64,000 bases of DNA from Escherichia marmotae (GCF_002900365.1 NZ_CP025979.1:2232001-2296000), one strand, 5' to 3'; positions 1-9,071 are shown, numbered from the stretch's first letter. Translations and numbers: made by a program. The notes: a model not told the origin generated them from the sequence alone.

Positions 1-1017
1 GAGCCCATCAGTTTAAGCCTCGGCTACAAGCTGGTGGCGCTGGTGGACAAAGCGCAGGGCAACCCGCTCACCCAGCGGATTCGCGGCGTCCGGCAGGTGA
101 TTTCCGACGGCAACGGCGTGCTATTGCCGGAGATCCGCATTCGGGAAAACTTCCGCCTCAAGCCCAGTCAGTACGCCATTTTCATCAACGGCATTAAGGC
201 TGATGAAGCGGATATTCCGGCGGATAAACTGATGGCCCTGCCCTCCAGCGAAACCTACGGCGAGATTGATGGCGTTCTGGGTAACGACCCGGCGTATGGG
301 ATGCCGGTGACCTGGATACAGCCTGCGCAGAAAGCGAAGGCGCTGAATATGGGGTATCAGGTGATCGACAGCGCCAGCGTGATTGCCACCCATGTGAACA
401 AGATTGTGCGCAGCTATATTCCTGATTTGTTTAACTATGATGACATCACGCAGTTGCATAACCGCCTGTCGTCGATGGCTCCGCGACTGGCGGAAGATTT
501 GAGCGCGGCGCTGAACTACAGCCAGTTGCTGAAGGTGTACCGGGCTCTGTTGACCGAAGGCGTTTCCCTGCGCGATATCGTCACCATCGCCACCGTGCTG
601 GTCGCCAGTAGCACGGTGACCAAGGATCATATTCTGCTGGCGGCCGATGTGCGCCTGGCGCTGCGGCGCAGTATTACCCATCCGTTCGTTCGCAAGCAGG
701 AGCTGACGGTGTATACGCTGAATAATGAGCTGGAAAATCTGCTGACCAACGTGGTGAATCAGGCGCAACAGGGCGGCAAAGTGATGCTCGACAGCGTGCC
801 GGTTGACCCGAATATGCTCAACCAGTTCCAGAGTACGATGCCGCAGGTGAAGGAACAGATGAAAGCGGCGGGGAAAGACCCGGTGCTGCTGGTGCCGCCG
901 CAGTTACGCCCTTTGCTGGCGCGCTACGCAAGGTTGTTTGCGCCGGGGCTGCATGTGCTGTCGTATAACGAAGTGCCGGATGAGCTGGAGTTGAAGATTA
1001 TGGGGGCGTTGATGTAA
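1..1017 (+). CDS. lfhA: LfhA/FhiA, C-terminal part of a flagellar export FlhA-family protein (5' end outside window)
   Basis: The frame is open from the first base, so the gene begins upstream of the window; the GTG at 34 is internal. The visible 338 residues match the soluble cytoplasmic C-terminal domain of FlhA/InvA-type export gate proteins, which docks chaperone-substrate complexes at the flagellar type III export apparatus. They run through to the natural stop. In E. coli this neighbour of yafL belongs to the Flag-2 lateral flagellar locus, which is deleted down to remnants in K-12 but complete in some strains. The window cannot tell whether the membrane half and the rest of Flag-2 are present. 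Family assignment is firm; functionality is unknown. Confidence 0.85.
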   Translation, partial: EPISLSLGYKLVALVDKAQGNPLTQRIRGVRQVISDGNGVLLPEIRIRENFRLKPSQYAIFINGIKADEADIPADKLMALPSSETYGEIDGVLGNDPAYGMPVTWIQPAQKAKALNMGYQVIDSASVIATHVNKIVRSYIPDLFNYDDITQLHNRLSSMAPRLAEDLSAALNYSQLLKVYRALLTEGVSLRDIVTIATVLVASSTVTKDHILLAADVRLALRRSITHPFVRKQELTVYTLNNELENLLTNVVNQAQQGGKVMLDSVPVDPNMLNQFQSTMPQVKEQMKAAGKDPVLLVPPQLRPLLARYARLFAPGLHVLSYNEVPDELELKIMGALM

Positions 1018-1076
1018 GCATCCGGCACCAGTGCACAATTGCCGGATGCGGCGTAAACGCCTTATCCGTCCTACAA
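1018..1076. repeat. REP palindromic element between lfhA and yafL
   Basis: Contains the typical enterobacterial REP palindrome: GCATCCGGCA, a short loop, then TGCCGGATGCGGCGTAAACG and CGCCTTATCCG. It lies between the convergent 3' ends of lfhA and yafL, the usual place for such elements, where they can act as 3' mRNA stabilisers or weak terminators. It overlaps the last bases of yafL. Confidence 0.8.
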
Positions 1077-1823
1077 AATCGTCTCTTCCGTCAAAATCCG
1101 CCGAGCACCTAAAAAATGGTCCTGCCAGAAAGGTTCGGCTAACCGGCTTATCCGAATGGTTTCGCCGGTACGTGGCGACTCGATAAATTGCCCATCGCCC
1201 AGATACACGCCCATATGATCGGCTATCTCGCGGCTGTGGATATGGAAAAACAGCAAATCTCCCCGGCGCAGGTCGTTATTCGCCACAATCGTTGCCCGAT
1301 GGTAGTGATACATCTCATTGGCCGTGCGCGGGAGCTTCGCCTCGAGAATCTTGTTGTAGGCATAAAAAACCAACCCGCTGCAGTCGAAGCCTTTATCAGG
1401 CCGCGTGCCGCCCCAGACGTAAGGCTTACCAAGCTGTTGCTCCAGGCGGTGAATCGCCACTTCGGTGATATTGTGCAGGTGGTCGCTGCTTAAGAAATGG
1501 GGGTTTTCTGCCAACGCCTGCCAGCGTCTGTCACTCGACTTGAGCGGCGCAGGAAACCATTCTGGATGCTGTTTTATCTGCTCGCGGTTGTGCTGGCGCA
1601 GCGCCCTTCTGCTTTGTGCGTTCCCTTCTACAATGTAGCTGGCCTGTTTTTTCAGATGCGCGTGGTATCGCTTTAGCAATCGCGCACGGTTTTGCATCCG
1701 CTGGCGGGCGGCGTAACTGAAGGAGGTGTGTGATGTGGGAGTGGCGTTGGCAAATATAGGAAGCCAAAGGGACAAAGAAAACACGCCCAGGCGCAGAAAT
1801 CTGCCGTGAGAGAACGAATACAT
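1071..1823 (-). CDS. yafL: YafL, exported NlpC/P60-family peptidoglycan hydrolase
   Basis: A 250-residue protein. The N-terminus (about 1-27) is a basic then hydrophobic signal peptide. A charged, probably helical linker follows, and residues about 120-245 form the NlpC/P60 domain. The catalytic cysteine is Cys148 in the block FDCSGLV and the histidine is His203 in DHMGVYLGDG. The family cleaves D-glutamyl-diaminopimelate bonds in peptide stems, here in the periplasm. The gene is single, convergent with lfhA and divergent from yafK. Identity rests on synteny and the NlpC/P60 motifs; the exact substrate is not shown by the sequence. Confidence 0.9.
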   Translation of the reverse strand: MYSFSHGRFLRLGVFSLSLWLPIFANATPTSHTSFSYAARQRMQNRARLLKRYHAHLKKQASYIVEGNAQSRRALRQHNREQIKQHPEWFPAPLKSSDRRWQALAENPHFLSSDHLHNITEVAIHRLEQQLGKPYVWGGTRPDKGFDCSGLVFYAYNKILEAKLPRTANEMYHYHRATIVANNDLRRGDLLFFHIHSREIADHMGVYLGDGQFIESPRTGETIRISRLAEPFWQDHFLGARRILTEETIL

Positions 1824-2135
1824 GAAGGATATAAACTGGCTGAATGAAGGTGATAATTTTAAAGGAGCGGGTGGGTAAATAGGATTATTAATCGCTTATT
1901 TGCATATTACTATTGCAGTTTCATAACCTTAGGAAATAATTAATAAATCCGCTATACAGCCGCTTTTCGGACTTTTGAAAATCGCCCCTTATGCTAAATT
2001 TGTAAACCCAGCACCGACAGGCTTGCGTAAAACTCTTTTGGTGCTAATGTGAGCCTTCCAAATCCAGACTATTCCGATTTGGGATCTATTTTGCCGCCCT
2101 GGCGTGTGTAACCGTTTTATCAAGGAATAAGCAGT
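1824..2135. other. Divergent intergenic region yafL / yafK without a gene
   Basis: 312 bp holding the upstream regions of yafL and yafK. AT-rich stretches about 1850-1990 are plausible promoters, and an AAGGAA ribosome-binding site precedes yafK. In K-12 the dinJ-yafQ toxin-antitoxin pair sits between these two genes; no DinJ- or YafQ-like reading frame is present here. Confidence 0.6.
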
Positions 2136-2876
2136 ATGCGTAAAATCGCATTAATTCTTGCGATGTTGTTGATCCCGTGCGTTTCGTTTGCCAGTTTGCT
2201 GGGCAGCGGTAGTTCCACCACGCCAGTGAGCAAAGAGTATAAGCAGCAGTTGATGGGATCCCCTGTCTACATCCAAATCTTCAAGGAAGAGCGCACGCTC
2301 GATCTCTACGTCAAAATGGGCGAGCAATATCAATTACTCGACAGCTACAAAATTTGTAAATATTCCGGCGGGTTAGGCCCCAAACAGCGTCAGGGCGATT
2401 TCAAAAGTCCGGAAGGGTTTTATAGCGTTCAGCGTAATCAATTAAAACCAGACAGCCGTTACTACAAAGCAATTAATATTGGTTTCCCCAACGCCTATGA
2501 CCGCGCGCATGGTTACGAAGGGAAATACCTGATGATTCACGGCGATTGTGTTTCTATCGGTTGCTACGCGATGACCAATCAGGGTATTGATGAGATTTTC
2601 CAGTTCGTTACTGGCGCACTGGTGTTTGGTCAGCCGAGTGTGCAGGTGAGCATTTATCCTTTCCGCATGACCGACGCCAATATGAAGCGCCATAAGTATT
2701 CCAACTTTAAGGACTTCTGGGAACAACTGAAGCCGGGCTACGACTACTTTGAACAGACTCGTAAGCCACCGACGGTTTCTGTCGTCAATGGCCGTTACGT
2801 GGTCAGCAAGCCGTTGAGCCACGAAGTGGTGCAACCACAACTGGCATCAAACTACACGCTCCCCGAGGCAAAATAA
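2136..2876 (+). CDS. yafK: YafK/DpaA, periplasmic YkuD-family enzyme that releases Braun lipoprotein from peptidoglycan
   Basis: 246 residues with a signal peptide (1-19, ending VSFA) and a YkuD (L,D-transpeptidase fold) domain at about 43-175. The catalytic block IHGDCVSIGCYAM contains His135 and Cys143. Most YkuD proteins make Lpp-murein or 3-3 links, but the E. coli member YafK (also called DpaA or LdtF) is known to hydrolyse the Lpp-peptidoglycan bond. The C-terminal tail, after about 175, is polar. The ATG follows AAGGAATAAGC. The last 30 bases overlap the 3' end of convergent yafJ. Confidence 0.92.
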   Translation: MRKIALILAMLLIPCVSFASLLGSGSSTTPVSKEYKQQLMGSPVYIQIFKEERTLDLYVKMGEQYQLLDSYKICKYSGGLGPKQRQGDFKSPEGFYSVQRNQLKPDSRYYKAINIGFPNAYDRAHGYEGKYLMIHGDCVSIGCYAMTNQGIDEIFQFVTGALVFGQPSVQVSIYPFRMTDANMKRHKYSNFKDFWEQLKPGYDYFEQTRKPPTVSVVNGRYVVSKPLSHEVVQPQLASNYTLPEAK

Positions 2877-3614
2877 GCGCCATTCGCCTGGCATAATCTT
2901 TTGCCAGGTTTCATTGCCCGTCAGCGGCTGAGTTGCAATCACCGTGACCACATCATTCGGTGTGGTCTGCGAGCTGAAGTCGATTTCCACATCCTGATCC
3001 AGCAACGTTGCCACGCCAAACGGCGCGCGGCGGGTGATCCAGTGCAGATTGGTTGAACAATACGCCATCACGTAACGTCCGTCCGAAAGCAGCATGTTGA
3101 AGACGCCCTTCTGCCGCAGTTCATCCGCCAGTGAGGCGATATATTTAAATACCGCCACCATGTTGCCCGGTGTGCGCGGATAACGCTGCGTCAATTTATA
3201 CAACAACCAGCAGAAGGCTTTTTCGCTGTCGGTTTCGCCCACCGGGCGAAAGTTGCCGGTTTCCAGTGATTTATAGCCCGTCAGTTGCCCATTATGCGCA
3301 TACGTCCAGTTGCGTCCCCACAGTTCACGGGTAAACGGGTGAGTATTTTCCAGCGCCACCTCGCCCCGATTCGCCTGGCGAATATGAGCGATTACCGAGC
3401 AGGATTTTATCGGATAGTCCTGAACCAGTTTGGCGATGGGGGAATTAAAGCTGGGTTGTGGATCTTTAAATGTGCGACAACCTTTTCCTTCGTAAAAAGT
3501 GATCCCCCAGCCATCTTTATGCGGCCCGGTTCCACCACCTCGCTGCACAAGCCCAGTGAAACTAAAGCAGATATCGGTTGGGACGTTGGCGCTCATCCCG
3601 AGCAGTTCGCACAT
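2847..3614 (-). CDS. yafJ: YafJ, class II glutamine amidotransferase domain protein
   Basis: The start is set at the ATG giving MCELLGM (255 residues) because class II amidotransferases need Cys2 as N-terminal nucleophile; an upstream in-frame start would add five residues and bury it. The block HIRQANRG and the later AHNGQL are typical of the Ntn-type glutaminase fold. No synthase domain is fused, so the acceptor is unknown. The 3' end overlaps yafK by 30 bp, and a BIME separates it from gmhA upstream. Cytoplasmic. Confidence 0.9.
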   Translation of the reverse strand: MCELLGMSANVPTDICFSFTGLVQRGGGTGPHKDGWGITFYEGKGCRTFKDPQPSFNSPIAKLVQDYPIKSCSVIAHIRQANRGEVALENTHPFTRELWGRNWTYAHNGQLTGYKSLETGNFRPVGETDSEKAFCWLLYKLTQRYPRTPGNMVAVFKYIASLADELRQKGVFNMLLSDGRYVMAYCSTNLHWITRRAPFGVATLLDQDVEIDFSSQTTPNDVVTVIATQPLTGNETWQKIMPGEWRLFCLGERVV

Positions 3615-3668
3615 TGGTAACCTCCACAACAGCAGGGAAATGCCCCCGGCGAAGATTGGTTTAAGGAT

Positions 3669-3809
<141 letters not shown>

Positions 3810-3816
3810 GCCAGAC

Positions 3817-4395
3817 TTACTTAGCCATCTCTTTTTCGATTAACTGGATTAGAATATGGATCACTTTAATGTGAATTTCCTGAATACGGTCGGCATAGCC
3901 AAAGTGCGGAACGCGAATTTCAATATCCGCTGTGCCAGCCATTTTGCCGCCGTCTTTACCGGTCAGGGTGATCACTTTCATCCCCTTCTCACGCGCCGCC
4001 GCGATCGCTTTGATCACGTTTGCAGAGTTACCGGAAGTGGAGATCCCCAGCAGCACGTCACCTTCGCGACCTACCGCTTCAACGTAGCGGGAGAAAATAT
4101 CGTTAAATCCAAAATCGTTACCGACGCAGGTGATGTGGCTGACATCAGAAATGGCAATCGCCGGATAGCCCGGACGGTTTTCACGGTAACGACCGGTCAA
4201 CTCTTCTGCAAAGTGCATAGCATCGCAATGGGAGCCGCCGTTGCCGCAGGAAAGCACCTTACCACCGGCTTTAAAGCTGTCTGCTAACAGGACCGCCGCG
4301 CGCTGAATGGCGTGAATATTGGCGTCATCTTTTAAAAAGTTAGCCAGCGTTTCCGCCGCTTCGTTCAGTTCGTTACGAATAAGATCCTGGTACAT
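3817..4395 (-). CDS. gmhA: Phosphoheptose (sedoheptulose 7-phosphate) isomerase GmhA
   Basis: 192 residues from the start MYQDLIRNEL; an AAGGA lies 8 nt before this ATG, whereas the in-frame ATG six codons upstream has no good site. It is a SIS-domain protein with the phosphosugar-binding blocks SCGNGGSHCDA and GISTSGNSANV. GmhA converts sedoheptulose 7-phosphate to D-glycero-D-manno-heptose 7-phosphate, the first step of ADP-heptose synthesis for the LPS inner core. Cytoplasmic tetramer in the family. It is divergent from fadE, as in K-12 (lpcA). Confidence 0.96.
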   Translation of the reverse strand: MYQDLIRNELNEAAETLANFLKDDANIHAIQRAAVLLADSFKAGGKVLSCGNGGSHCDAMHFAEELTGRYRENRPGYPAIAISDVSHITCVGNDFGFNDIFSRYVEAVGREGDVLLGISTSGNSANVIKAIAAAREKGMKVITLTGKDGGKMAGTADIEIRVPHFGYADRIQEIHIKVIHILIQLIEKEMAK

Positions 4396-4596
4396 GAGGA
4401 TATCCTTCAGCATAAATTAAATAGACAAAATGCAGTGTACCGGATACCGCCAGAAGCGAGAAGTCCAGGGCAGCGCAATGGCCAGGACTTTTTGACCTGA
4501 AGTGGGGATAAAAACAGCAACAATGCGAGCTTTGTTGTAATTATATTGTAAATACATTGCTAAATATTTTTACATCTACTACAACCATATCATCAC

Positions 4597-4613
4597 AAGT
4601 GGTCAGACCTCCT
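4597..4613. promoter_or_regulatory. FadR operator in front of fadE
   Basis: AAGTGGTCAGACCTCCT lies 22 bp before the fadE start. It fits the FadR consensus (AACTGGTCNGACCNGTT), especially the central TGGTCAGACC. FadR is known to repress fadE until long-chain acyl-CoA releases it. The AT-rich stretch just upstream (about 4535-4575) probably holds the promoter. Confidence 0.8.
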
Positions 4614-4634
4614 ACAAGTAAGGGGCTTTTCGTT

Positions 4635-7079
4635 ATGATGATTTTGAGTATTCTCTCTACGGTTGTCCTGCTCGGCGCGTTGTTTTATCACCGCGTGAGC
4701 TTATTTTTCAGCAGTCTGCTTTTGCTCGCCTGGACAGCCGCCCTCGGCGTCGCAGGTCTGTGGTCGGCGTGGGTACTGGTGCCTCTGGCCATTATCCTCG
4801 TGCCGTTTAACTTTGCACCTATGCGTAAATCGATGATTTCTGCGCCTGTGTTTCGTGGTTTCCGTAAGGTGATGCCGCCGATGTCGCGCACCGAGAAAGA
4901 AGCGATTGATGCAGGCACCACCTGGTGGGAAGGTGACTTGTTCCAGGGTAAACCGGACTGGAAAAAGCTGCATAACTATCCACAACCACGCCTGACTGCT
5001 GAAGAGCAAGCGTTTATCGACGGTCCGGTAGAAGAAGCCTGCCGGATGGCAAATGATTTCCAGATTACGCATGAGCTGGCGGATCTGCCGCCAGAGCTGT
5101 GGGCATATCTGAAAGAGCATCGTTTCTTTGCGATGATCATCAAAAAAGAGTACGGCGGGCTGGAGTTCTCGGCTTATGCCCAGTCTCGCGTGCTGCAAAA
5201 GCTCTCTGGCGTGAGCGGGATCCTGGCGATTACCGTCGGCGTGCCGAACTCATTAGGTCCGGGCGAACTGCTGCAACATTACGGTACTGACGAGCAGAAA
5301 AATCACTATCTGCCACGTCTGGCGCGTGGTCAGGAGATCCCTTGCTTTGCACTGACCAGCCCGGAAGCGGGTTCCGATGCGGGTGCGATTCCAGATACCG
5401 GGATTGTCTGCATGGGGGAATGGCAGGGTCAGCAGGTGCTGGGAATGCGTCTGACCTGGAACAAACGCTACATTACGCTGGCACCGATTGCGACCGTGCT
5501 CGGACTGGCGTTTAAGCTCTCTGATCCAGAAAAACTGCTCGGCGGTGATGAAGATTTAGGTATTACCTGTGCACTAATCCCAACCACCACGCCGGGCGTG
5601 GAAATTGGTCGTCGCCACTTCCCGCTGAACGTGCCATTTCAGAACGGACCGACACGCGGCAAAGATGTTTTCGTACCGATCGATTACATTATCGGCGGCC
5701 CGAAAATGGCCGGGCAAGGCTGGCGGATGCTGGTGGAGTGTCTCTCGGTGGGCCGTGGCATCACCCTGCCTTCCAACTCAACCGGCGGCGTGAAGTCGGT
5801 GGCTCTGGCAACCGGTGCGTATGCTCACATTCGTCGTCAGTTCAAAATCTCTATCGGTAAGATGGAAGGGATTGAAGAGCCGCTGGCGCGTATTGCCGGG
5901 AACGCCTACGTAATGGATGCTGCGGCGTCGCTGATTACCTACGGCATTATGCTCGGTGAAAAACCCGCCGTGCTGTCGGCTATCGTTAAGTATCACTGTA
6001 CCCATCGCGGGCAGCAGTCGATTATTGATGCGATGGATATCACCGGCGGTAAAGGCATTATGCTCGGGCAAAGCAACTTCCTGGCACGAGCTTACCAGGG
6101 CGCGCCGATCGCCATCACCGTTGAAGGTGCCAACATTCTGACCCGCAGCATGATGATCTTCGGTCAGGGAGCGATTCGTTGCCATCCGTATGTGCTGGAA
6201 GAGATGGAAGCGGCGAAAAATAATGACGTTAACGCATTTGATAAGTTGCTGTTCAAACATATCGGTCACGTCGGTAGCAACAAAGTTCGCAGCTTCTGGC
6301 TTGGTTTGACGCGCGGTTTAACCAGCAGCACGCCAACCGGCGATGCGACTAAACGTTATTATCAGCACCTGAACCGCCTGAGCGCCAACCTCGCCCTGCT
6401 TTCTGATGTCTCGATGGCGGTACTGGGCGGCAGCCTGAAACGTCGTGAACGTATCTCGGCACGTCTGGGGGATATTTTAAGTCAGCTTTACCTCGCCTCC
6501 GCCGTTCTGAAGCGTTATGACGATGAAGGCCGCAATGAAGCTGACCTGCCGCTGGTGCACTGGGGCGTACAGGATGCACTGTATCAGGCTGAACAGGCGA
6601 TGGACGATTTACTGCAAAACTTCCCGAACCGCGTGGTTGCCGGGTTGCTGAATGTGGTGATCTTCCCGACCGGACGTCATTATCTGGCACCGTCTGACAA
6701 GCTGGATCATAAAGTGGCGAAGATTTTACAAGTGCCAAACGCCACCCGTTCACGCATTGGCCGCGGTCAGTATCTGACGCCGAGCGAGCATAATCCGGTT
6801 GGTTTGCTGGAAGAGGCACTGGTGGATGTGATTGCCGCCGACCCCATTCATCAGCGCATCTGTAAAGAGCTGGGTAAAAACCTGCCATTTACCCGTCTGG
6901 ATGAACTGGCGCGCAACGCGCTGGCGAAGGGGCTGATTGATAAAGATGAAGCCGCCATTCTGGTAAAAGCAGAAGAGAGCCGTCTGCGCAGTATTAACGT
7001 TGATGACTTTGACCCGGAAGAGCTGGCGACGAAGCCGGTAAAGTTGCCGGAGAAAGTACGGAAAGTTGAAGCCGCGTAA
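4635..7079 (+). CDS. fadE: Acyl-CoA dehydrogenase FadE
   Basis: 814 residues from the ATG at 4635 (MMILSIL), the established length. An upstream in-frame start at 4557 would read through the FadR operator and is rejected. The N-terminal 70 residues hold two hydrophobic membrane segments. An acyl-CoA dehydrogenase fold follows, with the flavin/substrate-binding stretch CFALTSPEAGSDAGA and the GEHANILTRS-type region (VEGANILTRS), and then the long C-terminal extension typical of FadE. It catalyses the first oxidation step of fatty-acid beta-oxidation. Single-gene unit closed by a hairpin terminator. Confidence 0.97.
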   Translation: MMILSILSTVVLLGALFYHRVSLFFSSLLLLAWTAALGVAGLWSAWVLVPLAIILVPFNFAPMRKSMISAPVFRGFRKVMPPMSRTEKEAIDAGTTWWEGDLFQGKPDWKKLHNYPQPRLTAEEQAFIDGPVEEACRMANDFQITHELADLPPELWAYLKEHRFFAMIIKKEYGGLEFSAYAQSRVLQKLSGVSGILAITVGVPNSLGPGELLQHYGTDEQKNHYLPRLARGQEIPCFALTSPEAGSDAGAIPDTGIVCMGEWQGQQVLGMRLTWNKRYITLAPIATVLGLAFKLSDPEKLLGGDEDLGITCALIPTTTPGVEIGRRHFPLNVPFQNGPTRGKDVFVPIDYIIGGPKMAGQGWRMLVECLSVGRGITLPSNSTGGVKSVALATGAYAHIRRQFKISIGKMEGIEEPLARIAGNAYVMDAAASLITYGIMLGEKPAVLSAIVKYHCTHRGQQSIIDAMDITGGKGIMLGQSNFLARAYQGAPIAITVEGANILTRSMMIFGQGAIRCHPYVLEEMEAAKNNDVNAFDKLLFKHIGHVGSNKVRSFWLGLTRGLTSSTPTGDATKRYYQHLNRLSANLALLSDVSMAVLGGSLKRRERISARLGDILSQLYLASAVLKRYDDEGRNEADLPLVHWGVQDALYQAEQAMDDLLQNFPNRVVAGLLNVVIFPTGRHYLAPSDKLDHKVAKILQVPNATRSRIGRGQYLTPSEHNPVGLLEEALVDVIAADPIHQRICKELGKNLPFTRLDELARNALAKGLIDKDEAAILVKAEESRLRSINVDDFDPEELATKPVKLPEKVRKVEAA

Positions 7080-7085
7080 TTGAAT

Positions 7086-7112
7086 AACGGAGCCGAAAGG
7101 CTCCGTTTCTTT
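7086..7112 (+). terminator. Rho-independent terminator of fadE
   Basis: Stem AACGGAGCC, loop GAAA, stem GGCTCCGTT followed by TTCTTT, placed 7 bp after the fadE stop and before the convergent ivy gene. Confidence 0.85.
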
Positions 7113-7121
7113 ATCCGCTGA

Positions 7122-7595
7122 TTATTTAAAATTAAAACCATCCGGATGGTTTTCCAGGCTGCCGGTCAACGCTGCAAACAGCACCGTTTTACCATCAATC
7201 GAGAGCGCATCGTTCACATTTAGCCAGGTGAGCTTCTCTTGCGACGTTTTCTCATCAATGGTCGAGAACAACCCCGTCATCTGATTAGATTTCTCGGACC
7301 ACATCACCGCAATACGTTGCGAGCCGCAGTCATGCGGTTTGCACGCACTCATCACCTGATACGTCTCATCTCCCAACGTCACTGTTTGCGCGGGGGTATA
7401 AGTACCGCCTTTTATCACCCAGGCGGGCAACTTATGCCCTTCCACCATCTGATTAAACGCTGCTTTGGTGGCTTCACCCTTTGCCAGGCTGCTAATGGTT
7501 AAATCATCCTGCGCCATTGCACTGGTGGCGATGACCAAAGCGGCGACTGTCGTTATTGCCTTAAACATCATTCCTCCCGAGCTTATCCTGCCCAT
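7122..7595 (-). CDS. ivy: Ivy, periplasmic inhibitor of C-type (vertebrate) lysozyme
   Basis: 157 residues with a signal peptide ending at SAMAQ (about 28). The loop CKPHDC, in which two cysteines form a disulfide and the histidine enters the lysozyme active site, is the Ivy signature. The protein inhibits host lysozyme and also lytic transglycosylases. The listed start is the conventional one; the ATG pair nine codons later (MMFKAIT) lies close behind GGGAGG and could also be used. Convergent with fadE, divergent from yafV. Confidence 0.95.
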   Translation of the reverse strand: MGRISSGGMMFKAITTVAALVIATSAMAQDDLTISSLAKGEATKAAFNQMVEGHKLPAWVIKGGTYTPAQTVTLGDETYQVMSACKPHDCGSQRIAVMWSEKSNQMTGLFSTIDEKTSQEKLTWLNVNDALSIDGKTVLFAALTGSLENHPDGFNFK

Positions 7596-7748
7596 GTTAT
7601 TAACGCCCTAAAGATTGGCTATAACACAGTAATTTGCAAATAAGATATTTCCAATATCAGCATTTGTTATCAATCTCTACCGCAGTAAGGTAATAACCCG
7701 ATAAAGTGTTAAAGTTATAAAACCCCTCAAATAAAGGAGTTGTACACC

Positions 7749-8519
7749 GTGCCTGGTTTGAAGATTACGCTTTTGCAGCAACCGTTGGTGTGGATGGATG
7801 GTCCTGCCAACCTGCGCCATTTTGATCGTCAACTGGAAGGTATTACCGGGCGCGATGTGATCGTTCTACCGGAGATGTTTACCAGCGGCTTTGCCATGGA
7901 AGCTGCGGTTTCATCGCTAGCGCAAGATGATGTTGTGAACTGGATGACCGCTAAAGCGCAACAGTGCAATGCGCTGATTGCAGGCAGTGTTGCATTGCAA
8001 ACGGACGCTGGTTCGGTTAATCGATTTTTGCTGGTAGAGCCAGGCGGCACGGTGCATTTTTATGATAAACGTCATCTGTTCCGGATGGCGGATGAACATC
8101 TGCATTATAAAGCAGGCAATGAGCGAGTGATTGTGCAATGGCGCGGCTGGCGTATTTTGCCGCTGGTGTGCTACGACCTGCGCTTTCCGGTGTGGTCGCG
8201 CAATCTCAATGATTATGACCTCGCAATCTACGTTGCCAACTGGCCTGCCCCGCGCTCTTTGCACTGGCAAGCATTGCTGACGGCCCGCGCGATTGAGAAT
8301 CAGGCGTATGTCGCGGGATGTAATCGCGTCGGCAGCGATGGCAACGGCTGCCACTATCGCGGCGACAGCCGGGTGATTAATCCGCAAGGCGAGATTATCG
8401 CCACCGCCGAACCACATCAGGCTACGCGTATAGACGCTGAACTTTCGATGGTGGCGTTACGGGAGTATCGCGAAAAATTCCCGGCATGGCAGGATGCGGA
8501 TGAGTTCAGGTTGTGGTGA
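7749..8519 (+). CDS. yafV: YafV, omega-amidase of the nitrilase superfamily
   Basis: 256 residues starting at GTG 7749, nine bases after AAGGAG; the TTG at 7740 touches that site and is unlikely. The carbon-nitrogen hydrolase triad is visible: Glu42 (LPEMF), Lys107 (YDKRH) and Cys141 (VCYDLRFP). YafV is a 2-oxoglutaramate/omega amidase of methionine-salvage and glutamine metabolism. It is the last backbone gene before the island; its stop is followed at once by remnant DNA. Confidence 0.94.
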   Translation: MPGLKITLLQQPLVWMDGPANLRHFDRQLEGITGRDVIVLPEMFTSGFAMEAAVSSLAQDDVVNWMTAKAQQCNALIAGSVALQTDAGSVNRFLLVEPGGTVHFYDKRHLFRMADEHLHYKAGNERVIVQWRGWRILPLVCYDLRFPVWSRNLNDYDLAIYVANWPAPRSLHWQALLTARAIENQAYVAGCNRVGSDGNGCHYRGDSRVINPQGEIIATAEPHQATRIDAELSMVALREYREKFPAWQDADEFRLW

Positions 8520-8535
8520 AATCAGCGCCAGATAG

Positions 8536-8712
8536 GTGAGAGAAGCGGGAGTTGAGATCGGCACGAACCTTACCGTGAAGATCTCGGAGGGATGCCTAAG
8601 CCTGATCGCTGAAAGCGACGAAGTACAGGAACTGAGGAAGGAAATTTATCAGGTTAAACAGTCTGTTAAGGGGATGCGGGACGGGATGTTTAGTGTGATG
8701 AACGAGAGTTAA
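8536..8712 (+). pseudogene. SymE-like toxin remnant (C-terminal part)
   Basis: The frame from GTG 8536 encodes 58 residues beginning VREAGVEIGTNLTVKISEGC. This resembles the SymE motif in which a WL-x-AGF-x-G stretch leads to V-x-VKV-x-GCIVL in the SpoVT/AbrB-like fold. SymE proteins are SOS-induced type I toxins of about 110 residues. The N-terminal half is missing: an in-frame TAG sits immediately upstream (8533-8535) and the yafV stop is only 16 bp away. It marks the yafV-side junction of the island. Identification is by motif only. Confidence 0.55.
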
Positions 8713-8744
8713 ATAATAAAAAAGCCGGGAAGATGATCCCGGCT
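8713..8744 (-). terminator. Rho-independent terminator of the 8754-9071 gene
   Basis: Read on the minus strand: AGCCGGGA, loop TCATCT, TCCCGGCT followed by TTTTTTATT. It is 9 bp after the stop of the small gene and has a strong stem and U-run. Confidence 0.85.
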
Positions 8745-8753
8745 CATTATAAA

Positions 8754-9071
8754 TTAAACTCGCTCACTTCTAAGTAAAATAAATTTTGCAGATTTCAATA
8801 TGATGTATTTTAATTCAGAAGGTCTGGATGTATCATTAATATAAAGAAGATAATTATGTTCTGGATAATCCATCTCATCAGGTTCGTCATCTAATAAATC
8901 AATATTTTCCTTTAAGATAAAATGTTCATGCTTCTTATCACCTGAAATATAATAGACACCATGATAAGAACTATCCCTTTCGATAAAAAATATATTCAGC
9001 GACGACTCCAGTAATTCACGAGCCTCATTTAAATCTCTTCCAGAAAATCCATACAAATCATAGTAACTCAT
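8754..9071 (-). CDS. Orphan Rhs-type immunity protein (putative)
   Basis: 105 residues, acidic, no signal peptide, AT-rich compared with the backbone. The stretch ERDSSYHGVYYISGD and the later FILKENIDLLDDEPDE resemble small cytoplasmic proteins encoded directly behind Rhs toxin tips. It starts 14 bp after the stop of what looks like a toxin-tip remnant (9086-9130) and has its own terminator. The matching toxin is gone, removed next to the IS256 copy. I infer an orphan immunity gene that may still protect against sibling toxin; I cannot name the toxin. Confidence 0.6.
   Translation of the reverse strand: MSYYDLYGFSGRDLNEARELLESSLNIFFIERDSSYHGVYYISGDKKHEHFILKENIDLLDDEPDEMDYPEHNYLLYINDTSRPSELKYIILKSAKFILLRSERV

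Noticed and set aside
4557..4634. Longer fadE start giving 26 extra residues
   Set aside because: It would place the FadR operator and the promoter inside the coding region, and the known FadE starts MMILSIL.
8520..8760. Search for a duplicated aspV 3' end as island attachment site
   Set aside because: No stretch like the tRNA 3' end and no integrase gene were seen near the yafV side, so integrase-type attachment sites cannot be claimed.
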